Source: Eutreptiella sp. 'Long Island Sound 2002'
Taxonomy: Eukaryota; Euglenozoa; Euglenophyceae; Eutreptiales; Eutreptiaceae
NCBI GenBank assembly: GCA_964036045.1
Contig: OZ038394.1
Location: 770,903-834,902 of the forward strand
Direction of reading: 5' to 3'
DNA: 64,000 bases
Of this stretch, positions 10,321 to 19,667 are shown in pieces (position 1 is the stretch's first letter; every line of letters begins with the position of its first letter). Made by a program: the position numbers and the translations under genes. The notes under the pieces are model-generated. The model searched no databases. It saw only the letters and a program-made list of their open reading frames with translations, and had not been told where the DNA came from.

Positions 10321-10848
10321 CGCCACACGTGACAAACACTCCCCCCTGCGAAACGTCCGACTCCCGGCCCCCCAACTCCCACTCCCACCACCGCACCCGT
10401 CGTCCTCGGCCAACGCAAACTCATGGCGGGAGCCACAGGTTGCCGTCGCCCCCTGCCGGGGCCATCCTGCACCTGTGAAGGTCTGCATCCCCCAACACCC
10501 TAATGTGGTCTGGTGCCGACGACGAACCTGCCCACGCCTCCCCCCTCCCTTGCTCCCCCCACCCCAACCCCGCGTCCCCAGCCGAAGCCGACGAGACGCA
10601 GATGGCCTCACTGCTAGGTGGTGGCCCCCTGACGTAGCATGGGGAGTCGCAATAGCGCTTCCTCGGGGGCCGACCTCAGCGGAGGATTCCCGCCCACCAA
10701 AGGAAGTGGTGGCCTCTGAAGTGACGAGCTTGTCACTGGGCTTCGGGGTCTTACCTCGCCCCCTACCCCAGGCACGAGCCTTCGGAGTTGGGAGCACACA
10801 TGCCCCCCCACCCCGCGCAGTCGGTAGCCGTCGCCTCGCCCGCTGCGG

Positions 10849-10962
10849 GGGCCATGAGGCAACGGAAACTGGGCTCGCATACGCCCCCGTGTCACAGGCG
10901 CATTGTCATAACCACATTGTTCAGTGTTTTGCTTGCTGCACTGCTGCGGGGGGGGGGGGGGG
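10849..10962 (+). repeat. ~115-bp direct repeat ending in G15, copy 2
   Basis: Same sequence and orientation as 9310-9428 with few differences (GCATTGTCATAACC for GCATGGTCATAACC). It ends in a G tract at 10948-10962. Confidence 0.75.
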
Positions 10963-11518
10963 CTCCGGATTCGATCCACCATTAGAGCACGAGGAGCCCC
11001 ATGACCCGCGCCTCCGCTCTGTGCTTTGGCCCAAGGGCCTCGTTCCGCCCCCGCCGACCCCTCGCCCCGGCAGCGCGCGGACACCTTGTGGCTGGAGGAG
11101 GGGTGTCCAAAACAAGATCCGCCCCCCTCTGCCGCTCCCCCCCCCAGTCTTTCTGAAGCAAACGGCACCCCCGCCCAAACCTGGCTAGCCGCTAGGTCCC
11201 GGAACTCCAAATTGTCCCCTTCCCCAGGCCACGGCAAAAGGAGGTCGCCCAGTACCCTCGGATCCTGAAATTATTTCGCGTACCCCGTCGCCATGCGCAT
11301 ATCTTCCCACCTCCGAAACGACAAGAACCAGGCTTGCGGCGGACCCCAATTTTAGATTCCAACATTAGACACCAAGTTTACACCCAGGCTTTAGGCCGCG
11401 ACTTTACACCCTACCTTGAGACGTGGAAGGGGACTTGTGTGGTCTGTGGGGTGCAGAAGTACGGCATGAGGCTTCACCACTGGTAGTAGGGTTTCTAGAG
11501 GGCCTGTTTTCAGCACGC
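10963..11518. other. No recognisable gene
   Basis: C-rich sequence between the direct repeat and the minus-strand recombinase tail. I see no domain or repeat here. A G13 tract lies at 11538-11550, inside the following feature. Confidence 0.35.
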
Positions 11519-12790
11519 CTAGCGTTTGGGCTGTGCAGGGGGGGGGGGGGCTGGATGGCAAGATTTCAGGGACGGCAGCGGCTTCGGGGTCTGGGTTGGG
11601 CGCGTCTGAGCCATCGGATTCCCAAGTATCTTTGCGAGAGAGGACAGTTGAGGGCCACAGGGAACGTGATGTGTGTGTGTGCCAGACTCGAAGCGCCATG
11701 AGCCAATAGACTCGGACTGCACAGTAGGTCTAGGGAGGGTGGTGTCCTCCCAGGGGCTATCATCCCAGCGTGCGACGTAGCGGCAGGCAAATTGAACGGA
11801 TCGCCATCGGCCCTACGACATAAGCTCCTGGACCGTGGCACCATTGCGAATGAACATGGTTGCGCCCATCCGGCACAAGGCATGCCAACGCAAATGTGAG
11901 AAGTTTGTATTGGCAAGGAGGCTGACCATGGTGGCCTGGAGAGCTCGGGGTCCAGCCTTGGCGATGTTTTGGGGTGGTTTTGTGCCGAGACGTAAGGTTG
12001 TGCCTCTGATGAGACCGAGTAGTCCGCGGACGTAAGAACTCGCTTGACGTGTGATCCACCCGTGGCGGGTCTTTCTGTCGCAAAAAGCCACTGTAGCCCC
12101 ATATTGGTCCATATCTTGGACCCTTATCGATGATGTCTCCCCAATCCGCTGGCAATCGGCGATGGCGAGGATGAATAGGGCTGTGAGCAAGAGATCTTCA
12201 TGGCCGGACGCATTTTCTGCCATGGTTGCCAGCGCTGAGAGGGAACCCCAGACGCGCGACAACAGGCAAACAACTTTATCTTTCGCACGCACAACACGCC
12301 ATATGGATCCGGGGATAAAGGATGCGGCGATTTTCGGATTCTTCCAGGAGGCGGAAGACTTAAATGCCGTGTCGCATATCTGATGAGGTTTGTTGCGATC
12401 TATAGAGTACCAGAAGGTACTCACAGAGCACTTGAATGGGCGAGGCCACTGGCGTCTACAAGCGTCGCGCCCTGAGGATGCGGAGGTGACGTTCGTACAC
12501 ATCAAGTGTAGAGGATGCCCAGGACTGGAGAAAAATTGATTCCCATGAGACCGTCTCGATGTTTCCTTGAATGCCTGGAATCTCTTGTGGGAGCAGTAGA
12601 ATAACGGCTCTCCATTTGGTGCCACGTGCGCGAGCGTGGACTGCACCACCGACTCACATATTCATTTGGAACGCTTGCAAAGTTGTTCCTAGTGGCGCCC
12701 CCCGCATCGGTCGCACTCACCAGGGGGTCGCCGGCTGTCACCAGGAACTGGACTCCATCTGGCTGAATAAACGTGTCCTTACCCATCCAG
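11519..12790 (-). pseudogene. Tyrosine recombinase pseudogene (Crypton/DIRS-type)
   Basis: The core frame (12649-11813) has the box I signature LLLTALFILAIADCQRIGE; the Arg of CQRIGE is the expected first catalytic Arg. WHALCRMGATM corresponds to box II H-x-x-R, but the Arg is Cys (TGC, one C-to-T step from CGC). The frame meets a TAG right after ELMS. The same frame continues past it as GRWRSVQFACRYV, which supplies the box III region and the nucleophilic Tyr, then runs to 11519. The N-terminal part is split over frames: GKDTFIQPDGVQF in the frame of the upstream ORF, and STLDVYERHLRIL (typical SAM-like core-binding sequence) in another. A GTGAGT at the point where the first frame fails could be a splice donor. 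Likely a recently decayed element. Confidence 0.7.
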
Positions 12791-12807
12791 TAAAATTCCT
12801 GGTCCGG

Positions 12808-13611
12808 TTAGGACTTCTCAAGGGATGACGCTCCCGAAGCTGACGTAGATGGGGTGCCAGCACGGCGGCGAGAGGATTGGGTCCTTTTAGATTTGCGAGG
12901 CCCCCTGCTAGACCGTTTAGAAGAAGCTCGAGGGGGTGATTTGCCGTACCACAATGAGTGGTACAGGTCAGCAACAGGGAGCGTAGGGCCGTCCAGGATG
13001 TCGGAATCCACTGCTTTCTTGATGAGATCGGCCAGACCATGCATCCATTTGGCCACTCCAAGCTCCTCTAAGAACTCTTCAATGACCTCTTCAGTGATTG
13101 GCCTGTCTTTGTACTGCATCTCTATGTGTTTGCCCCTGGCTTTGGAAGAGGATTTCAGCTGTGACTTGAGATTTTGGATCTCTTGTTGAAGGGACGATAG
13201 GTCCGTTAGGGCCCTCTGCCCTGGGGCGCTGCTAGTCTTAGTGGGCTTCGGCAGGGATACACATTTGGCTTGAGAAAGATCATAGAATTTCTTGCCGACG
13301 TCCTCCCATGCCATAACGAGATCCGGGACTCTCTCCGGGGAAATGGAACCCCCAAACATAGCCGCCATCCCTTCCATAAGTGTTGGCACATACTGGCCTG
13401 CTTGCTGGCACCTCAGGGTTACCTCTGCAACCCATCGTGCAAGGTAATCCTCAGGAACTCGCTGGGCCCAAGCTGGGATCCCATTGTCACTCAAACCCTG
13501 AAAGAAGGCTATCTCTTGATCCACATCGTCGGGAGGGTGTTTATTACCATTGGTATCATTTGTGTTAGGCATGGCAATGGACGTGAGCAGTGTGGTCGTG
13601 AGACCCAACAC
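12808..13611 (-). CDS. ORF1 of the tyrosine-recombinase element, unknown function
   Basis: 267 codons without interruption, in the same frame as the first part of the recombinase and separated from it by one TAA. The N-terminal half is soluble and mixed in character (DQEIAFFQGLSDNGIPAWAQ, EDYLARWVAEVTLRCQQAG). A coiled-coil-like run SSLQQEIQNLKSQLKSSSKA follows, then ITEEVIEEFLEELGVAKW, then a basic Ser/Arg-rich tail of about 45 residues (PRKSKRTQSSRRR). This could be a DNA- or RNA-binding accessory protein, or the N-terminal part of a recombinase fusion. No family is recognised. Confidence 0.55.
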   Translation of the reverse strand: MLGLTTTLLTSIAMPNTNDTNGNKHPPDDVDQEIAFFQGLSDNGIPAWAQRVPEDYLARWVAEVTLRCQQAGQYVPTLMEGMAAMFGGSISPERVPDLVMAWEDVGKKFYDLSQAKCVSLPKPTKTSSAPGQRALTDLSSLQQEIQNLKSQLKSSSKARGKHIEMQYKDRPITEEVIEEFLEELGVAKWMHGLADLIKKAVDSDILDGPTLPVADLYHSLWYGKSPPRASSKRSSRGPRKSKRTQSSRRRAGTPSTSASGASSLEKS

Positions 13612-13771
13612 TAGTGCAGTCCAGGTCCACCTCTTCCATCATCAGTTGTGCTCCGAAGGCACTGCGTTTCAGGGTCAACATCTGCGGAATCACCGGTGGC
13701 ATTGCGCTGCCAATCTCGCTTAGGGTGTCGTCAACATCAGCCAGAGGAGGGGAGACAGCAGGGTCCTCCAA
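13565..13771 (-). CDS. Short upstream ORF or first exon of the element
   Basis: 68 codons starting MEDPAVSPPLADVDDTLSEI, overlapping the start of the 267-codon ORF in another frame. The composition is protein-like up to MMEEVDLDC and poor after that. A GTGGAC after GAAGAG could be a splice donor joining it to the main ORF. The conceptual frame is already open upstream of this Met as SYDELEDPAV. Confidence 0.35.
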   Translation of the reverse strand: MEDPAVSPPLADVDDTLSEIGSAMPPVIPQMLTLKRSAFGAQLMMEEVDLDCTSVGSHDHTAHVHCHA

Positions 13772-13802
13772 CTCATCGTAGCTTGCTGATCATGATGAAG
13801 CT

Positions 13803-13813
13803 TCTATATAAAA
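13803..13813 (-). promoter_or_regulatory. Candidate TATA box
   Basis: On the minus strand this reads TTTTATATAGA, about 35 bases upstream of the first ORF of the recombinase element, the spacing expected of an RNA polymerase II TATA box. It also reads TATATAAAAG on the plus strand, so direction is ambiguous. Confidence 0.35.
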
Positions 13814-13977
13814 GAGCCCTTTCAGCGGCACATGAAAGATCGGTTTCCTTTGCCCCCCCTCCTCAATGTCGTACCACCCCATGTTTGCCTGGTCTCTGAT
13901 CATGTTGATGACGTCTGGGTGGTTGGACCGTTCATCGGAGAGGCTGCTGCTTCTGGTGGCGTCCGTGTTAGCGACCC

Positions 13978-13994
13978 GGGGGGGGGGGGGGGGG
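13978..13994 (+). repeat. G17 homopolymer tract
   Basis: Uninterrupted run of 17 G preceded by GCGACCC. Confidence 0.9.
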
Positions 13995-13999
13995 CGGCT

Positions 14000-15060
14000 A
14001 TACCGAAGCCCGCCCTGATGATCGACGTGGCGTCATTGAGTCGACAGCCAACACGCGCTCCGCCTCCGAGGTGCTGTTGCCGATCATCGCCTTGGGGCAT
14101 AGCGAAAGTGAGCAAAATGTTCTACCATGAGTACAAGTGATACAAATGGCAGTGCCCCATGACACAGTCACCCACACAACAACACAATGAGCCATAACGA
14201 AAAAATTTGCGTTTACCAAGTGACGGTCCCCCTGACCCCCTGTCACGGTGTGGGGTGGGTGAGCACCCTGCCCCAAACGGCGTGTTGATAAGGGGACTTG
14301 CAAAGAGCCAGAGGTTCATCGTAACCCCTGACCAAGAGAGGAATGCGGGTAGGCGCACCGTGCGCTGTGCGCGTACCGTGCGAAAAGTTGGCTCCTTTTC
14401 ACTTCCGGTGGCTAGTTTTTGGCGTGTATGATGGGCATGGGCACCCACACAGCATTGTCATAGTGTGCTTTTGGCGTTGTAGAAAGTTGTAGCATCATTG
14501 CCCCTCCCCTACTTGTGTGTACCTCTGCAAACGAGTACCCTGAGCCGGGTTTGTGGTGCTACATTGTCAGAGTGTCTGCTGCGGGACATCAGATTTTGCC
14601 CCTCATGTCCTCCGACCCTGTATTGCATTCACCATGGACTTCAACGTTGCAGCCAAGGTGTTCCACACCCGCTCCAATGGGGTGCGCGTTCTTGCCACAA
14701 TGCTGGGGCTCTCACGAGAAGGATTAATCCATTTGGAGATATTTTAAAGATGCAATCAACGTGGTGAATCGGCAGTGCAAAACGGACTCCATTTTCTTTG
14801 CCATCCCAAGTGCGGGTTCACCACCCCACCGCAGTCCTTCGCCGCCGCCGACAGTTCCCAAGTAGCCTTTGATATATTTATATGTGTTCTTCAACACACG
14901 GAACCGAAAGGAATTGGGTCCAATACATGTTTCTCAACGAATGTGATAATGGGAACACGGCACATCAATAGCACAGTTTTGGTATTGAGCATGCATGCTT
15001 CTGTAGGTGGGTGGTTTTTAGGGGTATTACCGGGATAAACGGTGTACTAATTGGCGTTGT
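14000..15060. other. Mostly unrecognised; one short plus-strand ORF
   Basis: A plus-strand ORF from 14637 begins MDFNVAAKVFHTRSNGVRVL and ends after 36 codons at TAA (14745). A later frame holds NGLHFLCHPKCGFTTPPQ. Together they may be remnants of one gene. No domain is recognised. Confidence 0.25.
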
Positions 15061-15068
15061 GCCGCTGC

Positions 15069-15548
15069 TATGTGAAAACGCCCCCTAGGACCCTGCTATG
15101 TGGGAGATTCCTCTGAGACCTATGCCCAAGTGACACCAAGCACTCTGGGACCCCAATGAGCCGGACATCGACGTGCATTAACGTGCACCAAACCAACACC
15201 CATTGACCTTGCATTAGATGCAAACAAACGGTAGCAGGTGGCCGCATATAGCTTGCCCTCAGCACCCATGTGAAAGTCACGGGAGGCAAACCCACGCCGA
15301 CACAACCGGCAGGTGGACAACATACCTCACGTCCATGCAGCTACATATAGACAAGAATACTGCCGGCCCACTAACGACAACAATAACAAGGATCCAGCGA
15401 CAACACAGACCATAGGGGACCCATAGGGGAACAGTCATGAGGTGAATCCCGCATGCACTCCTAGGCACTGCCGAAAGCCGTACTTTGATGCACCCGCCCG
15501 ATGGGCTCCGGCACTCTCTTGTTTGGCCAATTTGATAAAAAAAAAGAG
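15069..15548 (-). repeat. Dispersed repeat, copy 2 (fuller copy)
   Basis: Inverted relative to 1290-1560, with the same blocks in the same order but with extra internal sequence. On the minus strand the extra part reads CRLCRRGFASRDFHMGAEGK followed by LYAATCYRLF. This Cys-pair-containing coding-like stretch suggests the repeat carries part of a gene. The right end is TTTTTTTTTATCAAATTGGCC (minus strand). Confidence 0.5.
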
Positions 15549-15559
15549 GTGTGTCATAA

Positions 15560-16315
15560 CCCCACAACCTATAGACGATGATCCGTGGGTTTGGTAGGCG
15601 GGTGGGTGACTGTGTTGTGTTGTGTAGGGGGGTTCGTGAAGGTTTGGGTGGGTGGGTGGGTGAAAAATTTAAAGAGTCTGCATCAAACACAAAGTGCGCG
15701 ACAGCTGGTTAAACTTATGTTTATTTGGATAAACAAGGGCTTCATGTGTACCCTGTACCTACCCTCCATGGTAGCAATTCCATCAGAAGAATCCATCTGA
15801 AGAACACATGTGGGGTCATCGACCACCCTACCCCATCCCTTCCGTTTTCCATCTTCATTACTCACCCTTGCCAAGCCATCCCATGGGCAGTAAATGATGG
15901 GGACCCCGACTCTGCACCACAAAGAAGGTGGCCCATGCATCCACGTGCATTAGGAAAGTGGCGTTGTATTCATACAACCTGGAGGGGGCGTCTGTTTGGT
16001 TCTAATACCCCCACACGTCCTTCCCCACCCCCATGTAAAGCACATATTCATACCTTCATTGTTGCATATGATAAAGAAAAAGCACGTAGTGGTCTGAACT
16101 GCCTGTCATTTGTCCCAGAAGATTGATTCAGCCCCCACCCCCCATGACATTTCCTTGTCTCACAATCATGCATACCGCCTCAGACAGGGCGTAATGCACA
16201 AGAGCGTGTATAAAGCTGCATTCCCGGTGACAAATACCAACCGATGTAAACAGCTTTCCTGAAAATCCACCCATTCGCGCAATCCGGATACTTGCAACGC
16301 TAATCACACCATAAT
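15560..16315. other. No recognisable gene
   Basis: A GGGTGGGT-rich stretch at 15597-15662 is followed by unique-looking sequence. I see no supported coding region. Confidence 0.4.
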
Positions 16316-16317
16316 CC

Positions 16318-16530
16318 TTGCCTTCTCAGGGGTCCCCAACAAAAAGGGACAAAATCAGAAATGGCTATATCACCCCTGCCTTCTCGGGGGCCCAAAAATG
16401 GGCAGATTGGCTACATAACCCTTGCCTTCTCAGGGGTGCCCAATAAAAGGGGACAAAATCAGAAGTGGCTACATCACCCCTCTCCTCTCGGGGGCGCAAA
16501 AATGGGCGGATCGGCTACATAACCCCATGG
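16318..16530 (+). repeat. ~112-bp tandem repeat, two copies
   Basis: The unit begins CCTTGCCTTCTCAGGGGT and contains GGGACAAAATCAGAA and GGCTACATAACCC. The second copy starts near 16430. Each unit has two related halves (CTTCTCAGGGG...GGCTATATCACCCC and CTTCTCGGGGG...GGCTACATAACCC), so the array is a nested duplication. Confidence 0.8.
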
Positions 16531-17485
16531 GGAGACTCTCAAATAGCGCCAAACCAACACGTATTCAACGACAACAGAGTTCAAACGCCCATTGGGCAAA
16601 AGAAATGATGAGCAGGACTCCCAGATGGCCTGATCCACGCCATACCCTTCCCAAAGGGTAAGGGAGCGCCAATGAATGATTTCACCAAGTAGAAGCCTTC
16701 CTTTCTTCGGCGTTCCTGTCATGGAGAATATCTTCCACTTCATGAGGGTTGGCAGCACCCTGTTACTCCAGCGCCGCTACCTCCTCATTATTTAGCTCAC
16801 ATTCCTCCCCCAATCACCCCAACTCAAGGTGCCACACCAAAGTGTGGGAGTCCATGGTGGAGATGAGCAAAAAAAGTGTGAAAAGGGATGGAAATGGGTA
16901 AAAGTGGGTAGAAGACCAAAAATGCCGGACCCCCAATGTGGAAGAAGCATCAAAACCTAGGCTAGGGGCAACCATGATGCCCCAGCATCACAAAGGATGG
17001 GTCTCTACTACGGCTAGACGCCCAACTAGTTGCACTACGCCCGCAGTACGTGAAGGGCGCCCCCTAAAACAGCGCCCTTTGATCACACGGGGGATGCCGG
17101 ACAAGGCCGCGACTTGGCAAGTCATGTAAGAAAAGACATTGAGCCAACATCCATGATTTGCAGAGTTATACGTTTTGTGCTGGGTGTTACCAATAAGGGC
17201 CATGTTGAAGAATCTCAACCACCTACTCAGCGGGACACGAGTAGAAAGGATGTACCCCCCCCGCTCCTTGTCCAAGCACCTCAAAAGTCAGAAAAACGAC
17301 GGTCAGACGGGCTCATGTGCTTAGACAACCTTGTGCTTCCACACGACGCGCGGTACCCAAAGAATGTATGTGGCAGAAAACCTGCCCCTACCTCACCTTA
17401 AGCACAATTGTTGCAACGGGGCAAAGAATACTATGTGCAGGCACATTTCAGCATGTTCTGGGGTCTTCACTGCCCATCAGGGGCA
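16531..17485. other. No recognisable gene
   Basis: Small frames on both strands without domains. Positions 17290-17330 and 17955-17995 share an AAAAACGACGGTCAGACGGG-like block followed by CTCATGTGCTT, a short direct repeat of unknown meaning. Confidence 0.35.
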
Positions 17486-17993
17486 TCAGCAGCTGTGGAA
17501 TAGAAGCCAACATTTGCACATGCTTGCCCTTTGGGGCAGGCCTTGGAGCAGGCTTAGCTTCAGGTTTTGGAATGGGTTTAGGCTTCCTGTTCCTTGGCTG
17601 TAATCAACAATATGTTTGGTGAAGTAAAGCTTGCCCTCAAAGACATGGCCTAGGCCCCAAATCGCACGGCCCGCTTTTGGCCCACACAATCTGCACTGCA
17701 TCATCCCCCCGTGATTTCCTATTTGTGGTCAACGTAGTACGGCACGCCCCCATCCGTGTTACCAGGCGTAGCAACATGAGCCATGGCTGAAAATCACACC
17801 AAAACAGACAGAATTGGGTTGCACTTGCAAGTGGAATGTTGGTATGAGCAGGAGGAACTACCAGAACATGATCCAACTCCCCTTTCAGTCTACAATCGAA
17901 GCACAACCCCGTAACGTCACATTTCTGACGGTAAAACGCGTCGTCAGAAAAATCTAGAAAAAGACGGTAAGATGGGCTCATGTGCTTGGACAA
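17486..17993 (-). pseudogene. Cys-rich coding-like region
   Basis: The upstream frame (17993-17637) reads QKCDVTGLCFDCRLKGELDH. The following frame (17704-17486) reads MMQCRLCGPKAGRAIWGLGH then VFEGKLYFTKHIVDY. The pattern C-R-L-C...E-G-K-L-Y resembles the stretch inside the repeat at 15.07-15.55 kb, so both may descend from one family, perhaps a zinc-binding domain. Joining the frames needs a frameshift. Not identified. Confidence 0.3.
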
Positions 17994-18082
17994 GGCAGTG
18001 CTTGGCCATAAACAGTGGAAAGTTCAGCGATAGGCCCCCACCGACAGACCTATGCCTGCTCATTCAGTTCATCGTCATAGAT

Positions 18083-18142
18083 TAGGCGGCGAAGCCGCCG
18101 CCATAGCTAGTCCACGAATACGGCGCCGGAGGCGCCGCCACA
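18083..18142. repeat. Two adjacent GC-rich hairpins
   Basis: GGCGGCGAAGCCGCC and GGCGCCGGAGGCGCC are two perfect short inverted repeats about 35 bases apart, just past the 3' end of the minus-strand LINE ORF. They could be 3' UTR structures of that element. Confidence 0.6.
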
Positions 18143-18186
18143 GATTGTCCATGCGAGCTCTGAGCGTCTGGGTCAGGGGCGCAAGG

Positions 18187-19563
18187 TCAGGTATGCACAG
18201 ACTGAAACCTCCGTCTCTTCCGGCTGTCACTGACATCCGTACTAAACTCTGAGCCCCCACTCCCCGCTTCCAGGCTGTCTACCGACTCGCTGTCCATTTC
18301 TGATTCCACCCCCAGGGCCCTGTCCCGCGCCCTGTCACTCACGTCTGTCGAAAATTCGTCACTCTCCAAGTCGCTCAGCGACACCCCTTCAGACCCTGAG
18401 GACAATGTCCCGCCGGACTCTCCTGAGCTCGCCATGTCACTGTCTGTGGCCTCTCCCCCCGACGCCATCTCCTCCAGCCCCAATGCTTCCCACTGTGGTT
18501 CCACTCTCACTCTCTTCGGAAAAGACTCCTCATTATGCGGATGTAAGCCCCTGCCTGCCTCCGCCAGTGCATCCGCCTCCTCATTGCCTTGCACCCCCAA
18601 GTGGGATGGTATCCAGCAGAGTTGCACTTGCTCCCCCGCCCTCTCCCGCTCCCACAAAATTGTTTCCCACAAATCCCTGTGGCCAACTTCTCTGCCGGTT
18701 GTGCGCCACCCATGTCGGCGCCATTTCGGCGACCACTCCACGATCCCCTTGTACACGTACTCCGAGTCTAAGACAACCACTAACCGCTCACCCGGCGATC
18801 TGTGCAACAGTGCATGTAGGACCCCCCGAAGTTCCCCCCTGCTGACGCTCTGTCGTTCCCCCACTGGCACATGAGCCGCGCAATTACAGGAAGACCCCCG
18901 CGCGTACCACACCCCATACCCCGCCTGTGCCCACCCCCTCACCGTTTTCGCCGAGCCATCCGAATATGCCACGGTCCACCCATCTGCCGCCAGTGCTTGT
19001 AGCCGCTGGACCTCGGCATCTCTATACTTGCCCCACTTCTCTTCCTTCTCCTTTAACTTATCCTGCTGCTTGACTGGCTTGGCATTCGTGGGCTGCTGTG
19101 GCTGTGCTGGAAAAATTTGTGGCATTTGTGGATTCACAAACCACCCGTCCAAAATTTCCACAAACCTGCAGAGGTCGCGCCTGGAGCACGACATGTCCTT
19201 TTCTGCCCTCCAAGCCCGCAAGAGCCCCGCCCAGCCCGCAATGAGCTCGTCCAGCACCGGCGCCACCCGTTGGTACTTCGCCCGGCACCGAAGACCCCAC
19301 TGCACCTTGGAACCCGCCCACAAGATTAGCCCCTGGGTAGAGGTCAGAGACAGCAGGGGATGGTCCCTTAACAGGCGACTCGGTTCTACCCTCCCCTGCT
19401 CGCTCTCCACCAACCCAAGTGCCCGGCGGACCGTGTCAAACATAAAGTTGCAGAAGAAGCAGTGCCTAAAAACATGTTCATGGTCCTCTACTTTATTGTC
19501 CAGCGGGCACAATTTTCCCCCCAGCCTCTCCATTCTGGTGCCTAGTGGGAGTTTTTTCCACAA
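18187..19563 (-). CDS. LINE C-terminal region: zinc-knuckle and RNase H
   Basis: 458 codons, open throughout, ending in TGA. Residues 5-38 (LPLGTRMERLGGKLCPLDNK...HVFRHC) match the zinc-binding segment after a LINE reverse transcriptase; the second ligand Cys is Asp. Residues about 195-337 are an RNase H domain with all four acidic catalytic residues: D202 (YSDGS), E244 (RGELRG), D266 (VLDSEYV) and D331 (EEADALAEAG), plus the WIPSHLGVQGN signature. It would digest the RNA template during target-primed reverse transcription. Residues about 360-458 are an unusual Ser/Asp/Glu-rich tail with a duplicated EFSTDVSD, ending KRRRF. The reverse transcriptase is absent: the copy is 5' truncated, and homology stops next to a G tract at 19580-19593. 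Confidence 0.85.
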   Translation of the reverse strand: MWKKLPLGTRMERLGGKLCPLDNKVEDHEHVFRHCFFCNFMFDTVRRALGLVESEQGRVEPSRLLRDHPLLSLTSTQGLILWAGSKVQWGLRCRAKYQRVAPVLDELIAGWAGLLRAWRAEKDMSCSRRDLCRFVEILDGWFVNPQMPQIFPAQPQQPTNAKPVKQQDKLKEKEEKWGKYRDAEVQRLQALAADGWTVAYSDGSAKTVRGWAQAGYGVWYARGSSCNCAAHVPVGERQSVSRGELRGVLHALLHRSPGERLVVVLDSEYVYKGIVEWSPKWRRHGWRTTGREVGHRDLWETILWERERAGEQVQLCWIPSHLGVQGNEEADALAEAGRGLHPHNEESFPKRVRVEPQWEALGLEEMASGGEATDSDMASSGESGGTLSSGSEGVSLSDLESDEFSTDVSDRARDRALGVESEMDSESVDSLEAGSGGSEFSTDVSDSRKRRRFQSVHT

Positions 19564-19579
19564 GGCAGTGCTTGGACAA

Positions 19580-19593
19580 GGGGGGGGGGGGGG
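19580..19593 (+). repeat. G14 tract at the LINE 5' junction
   Basis: Uninterrupted G run. In the sense of the minus-strand LINE it is a C tract sitting exactly at its truncated 5' end. Confidence 0.9.
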
Positions 19594-19667
19594 CTAGGCT
19601 GTAACTCGTTCCACTAGAATAGCCACCTTGCTCACCAGTTACCCAGGGCAGGCCAAGGGCCAGGGGC

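Noticed and set aside
10330-11188. Second half of the 344-codon plus-strand ORF as a gene
   Set aside because: Only its first ~50 codons match the recombinase box II-III region; the rest is Pro-rich read-through in C-rich DNA and crosses a repeat and a G tract.
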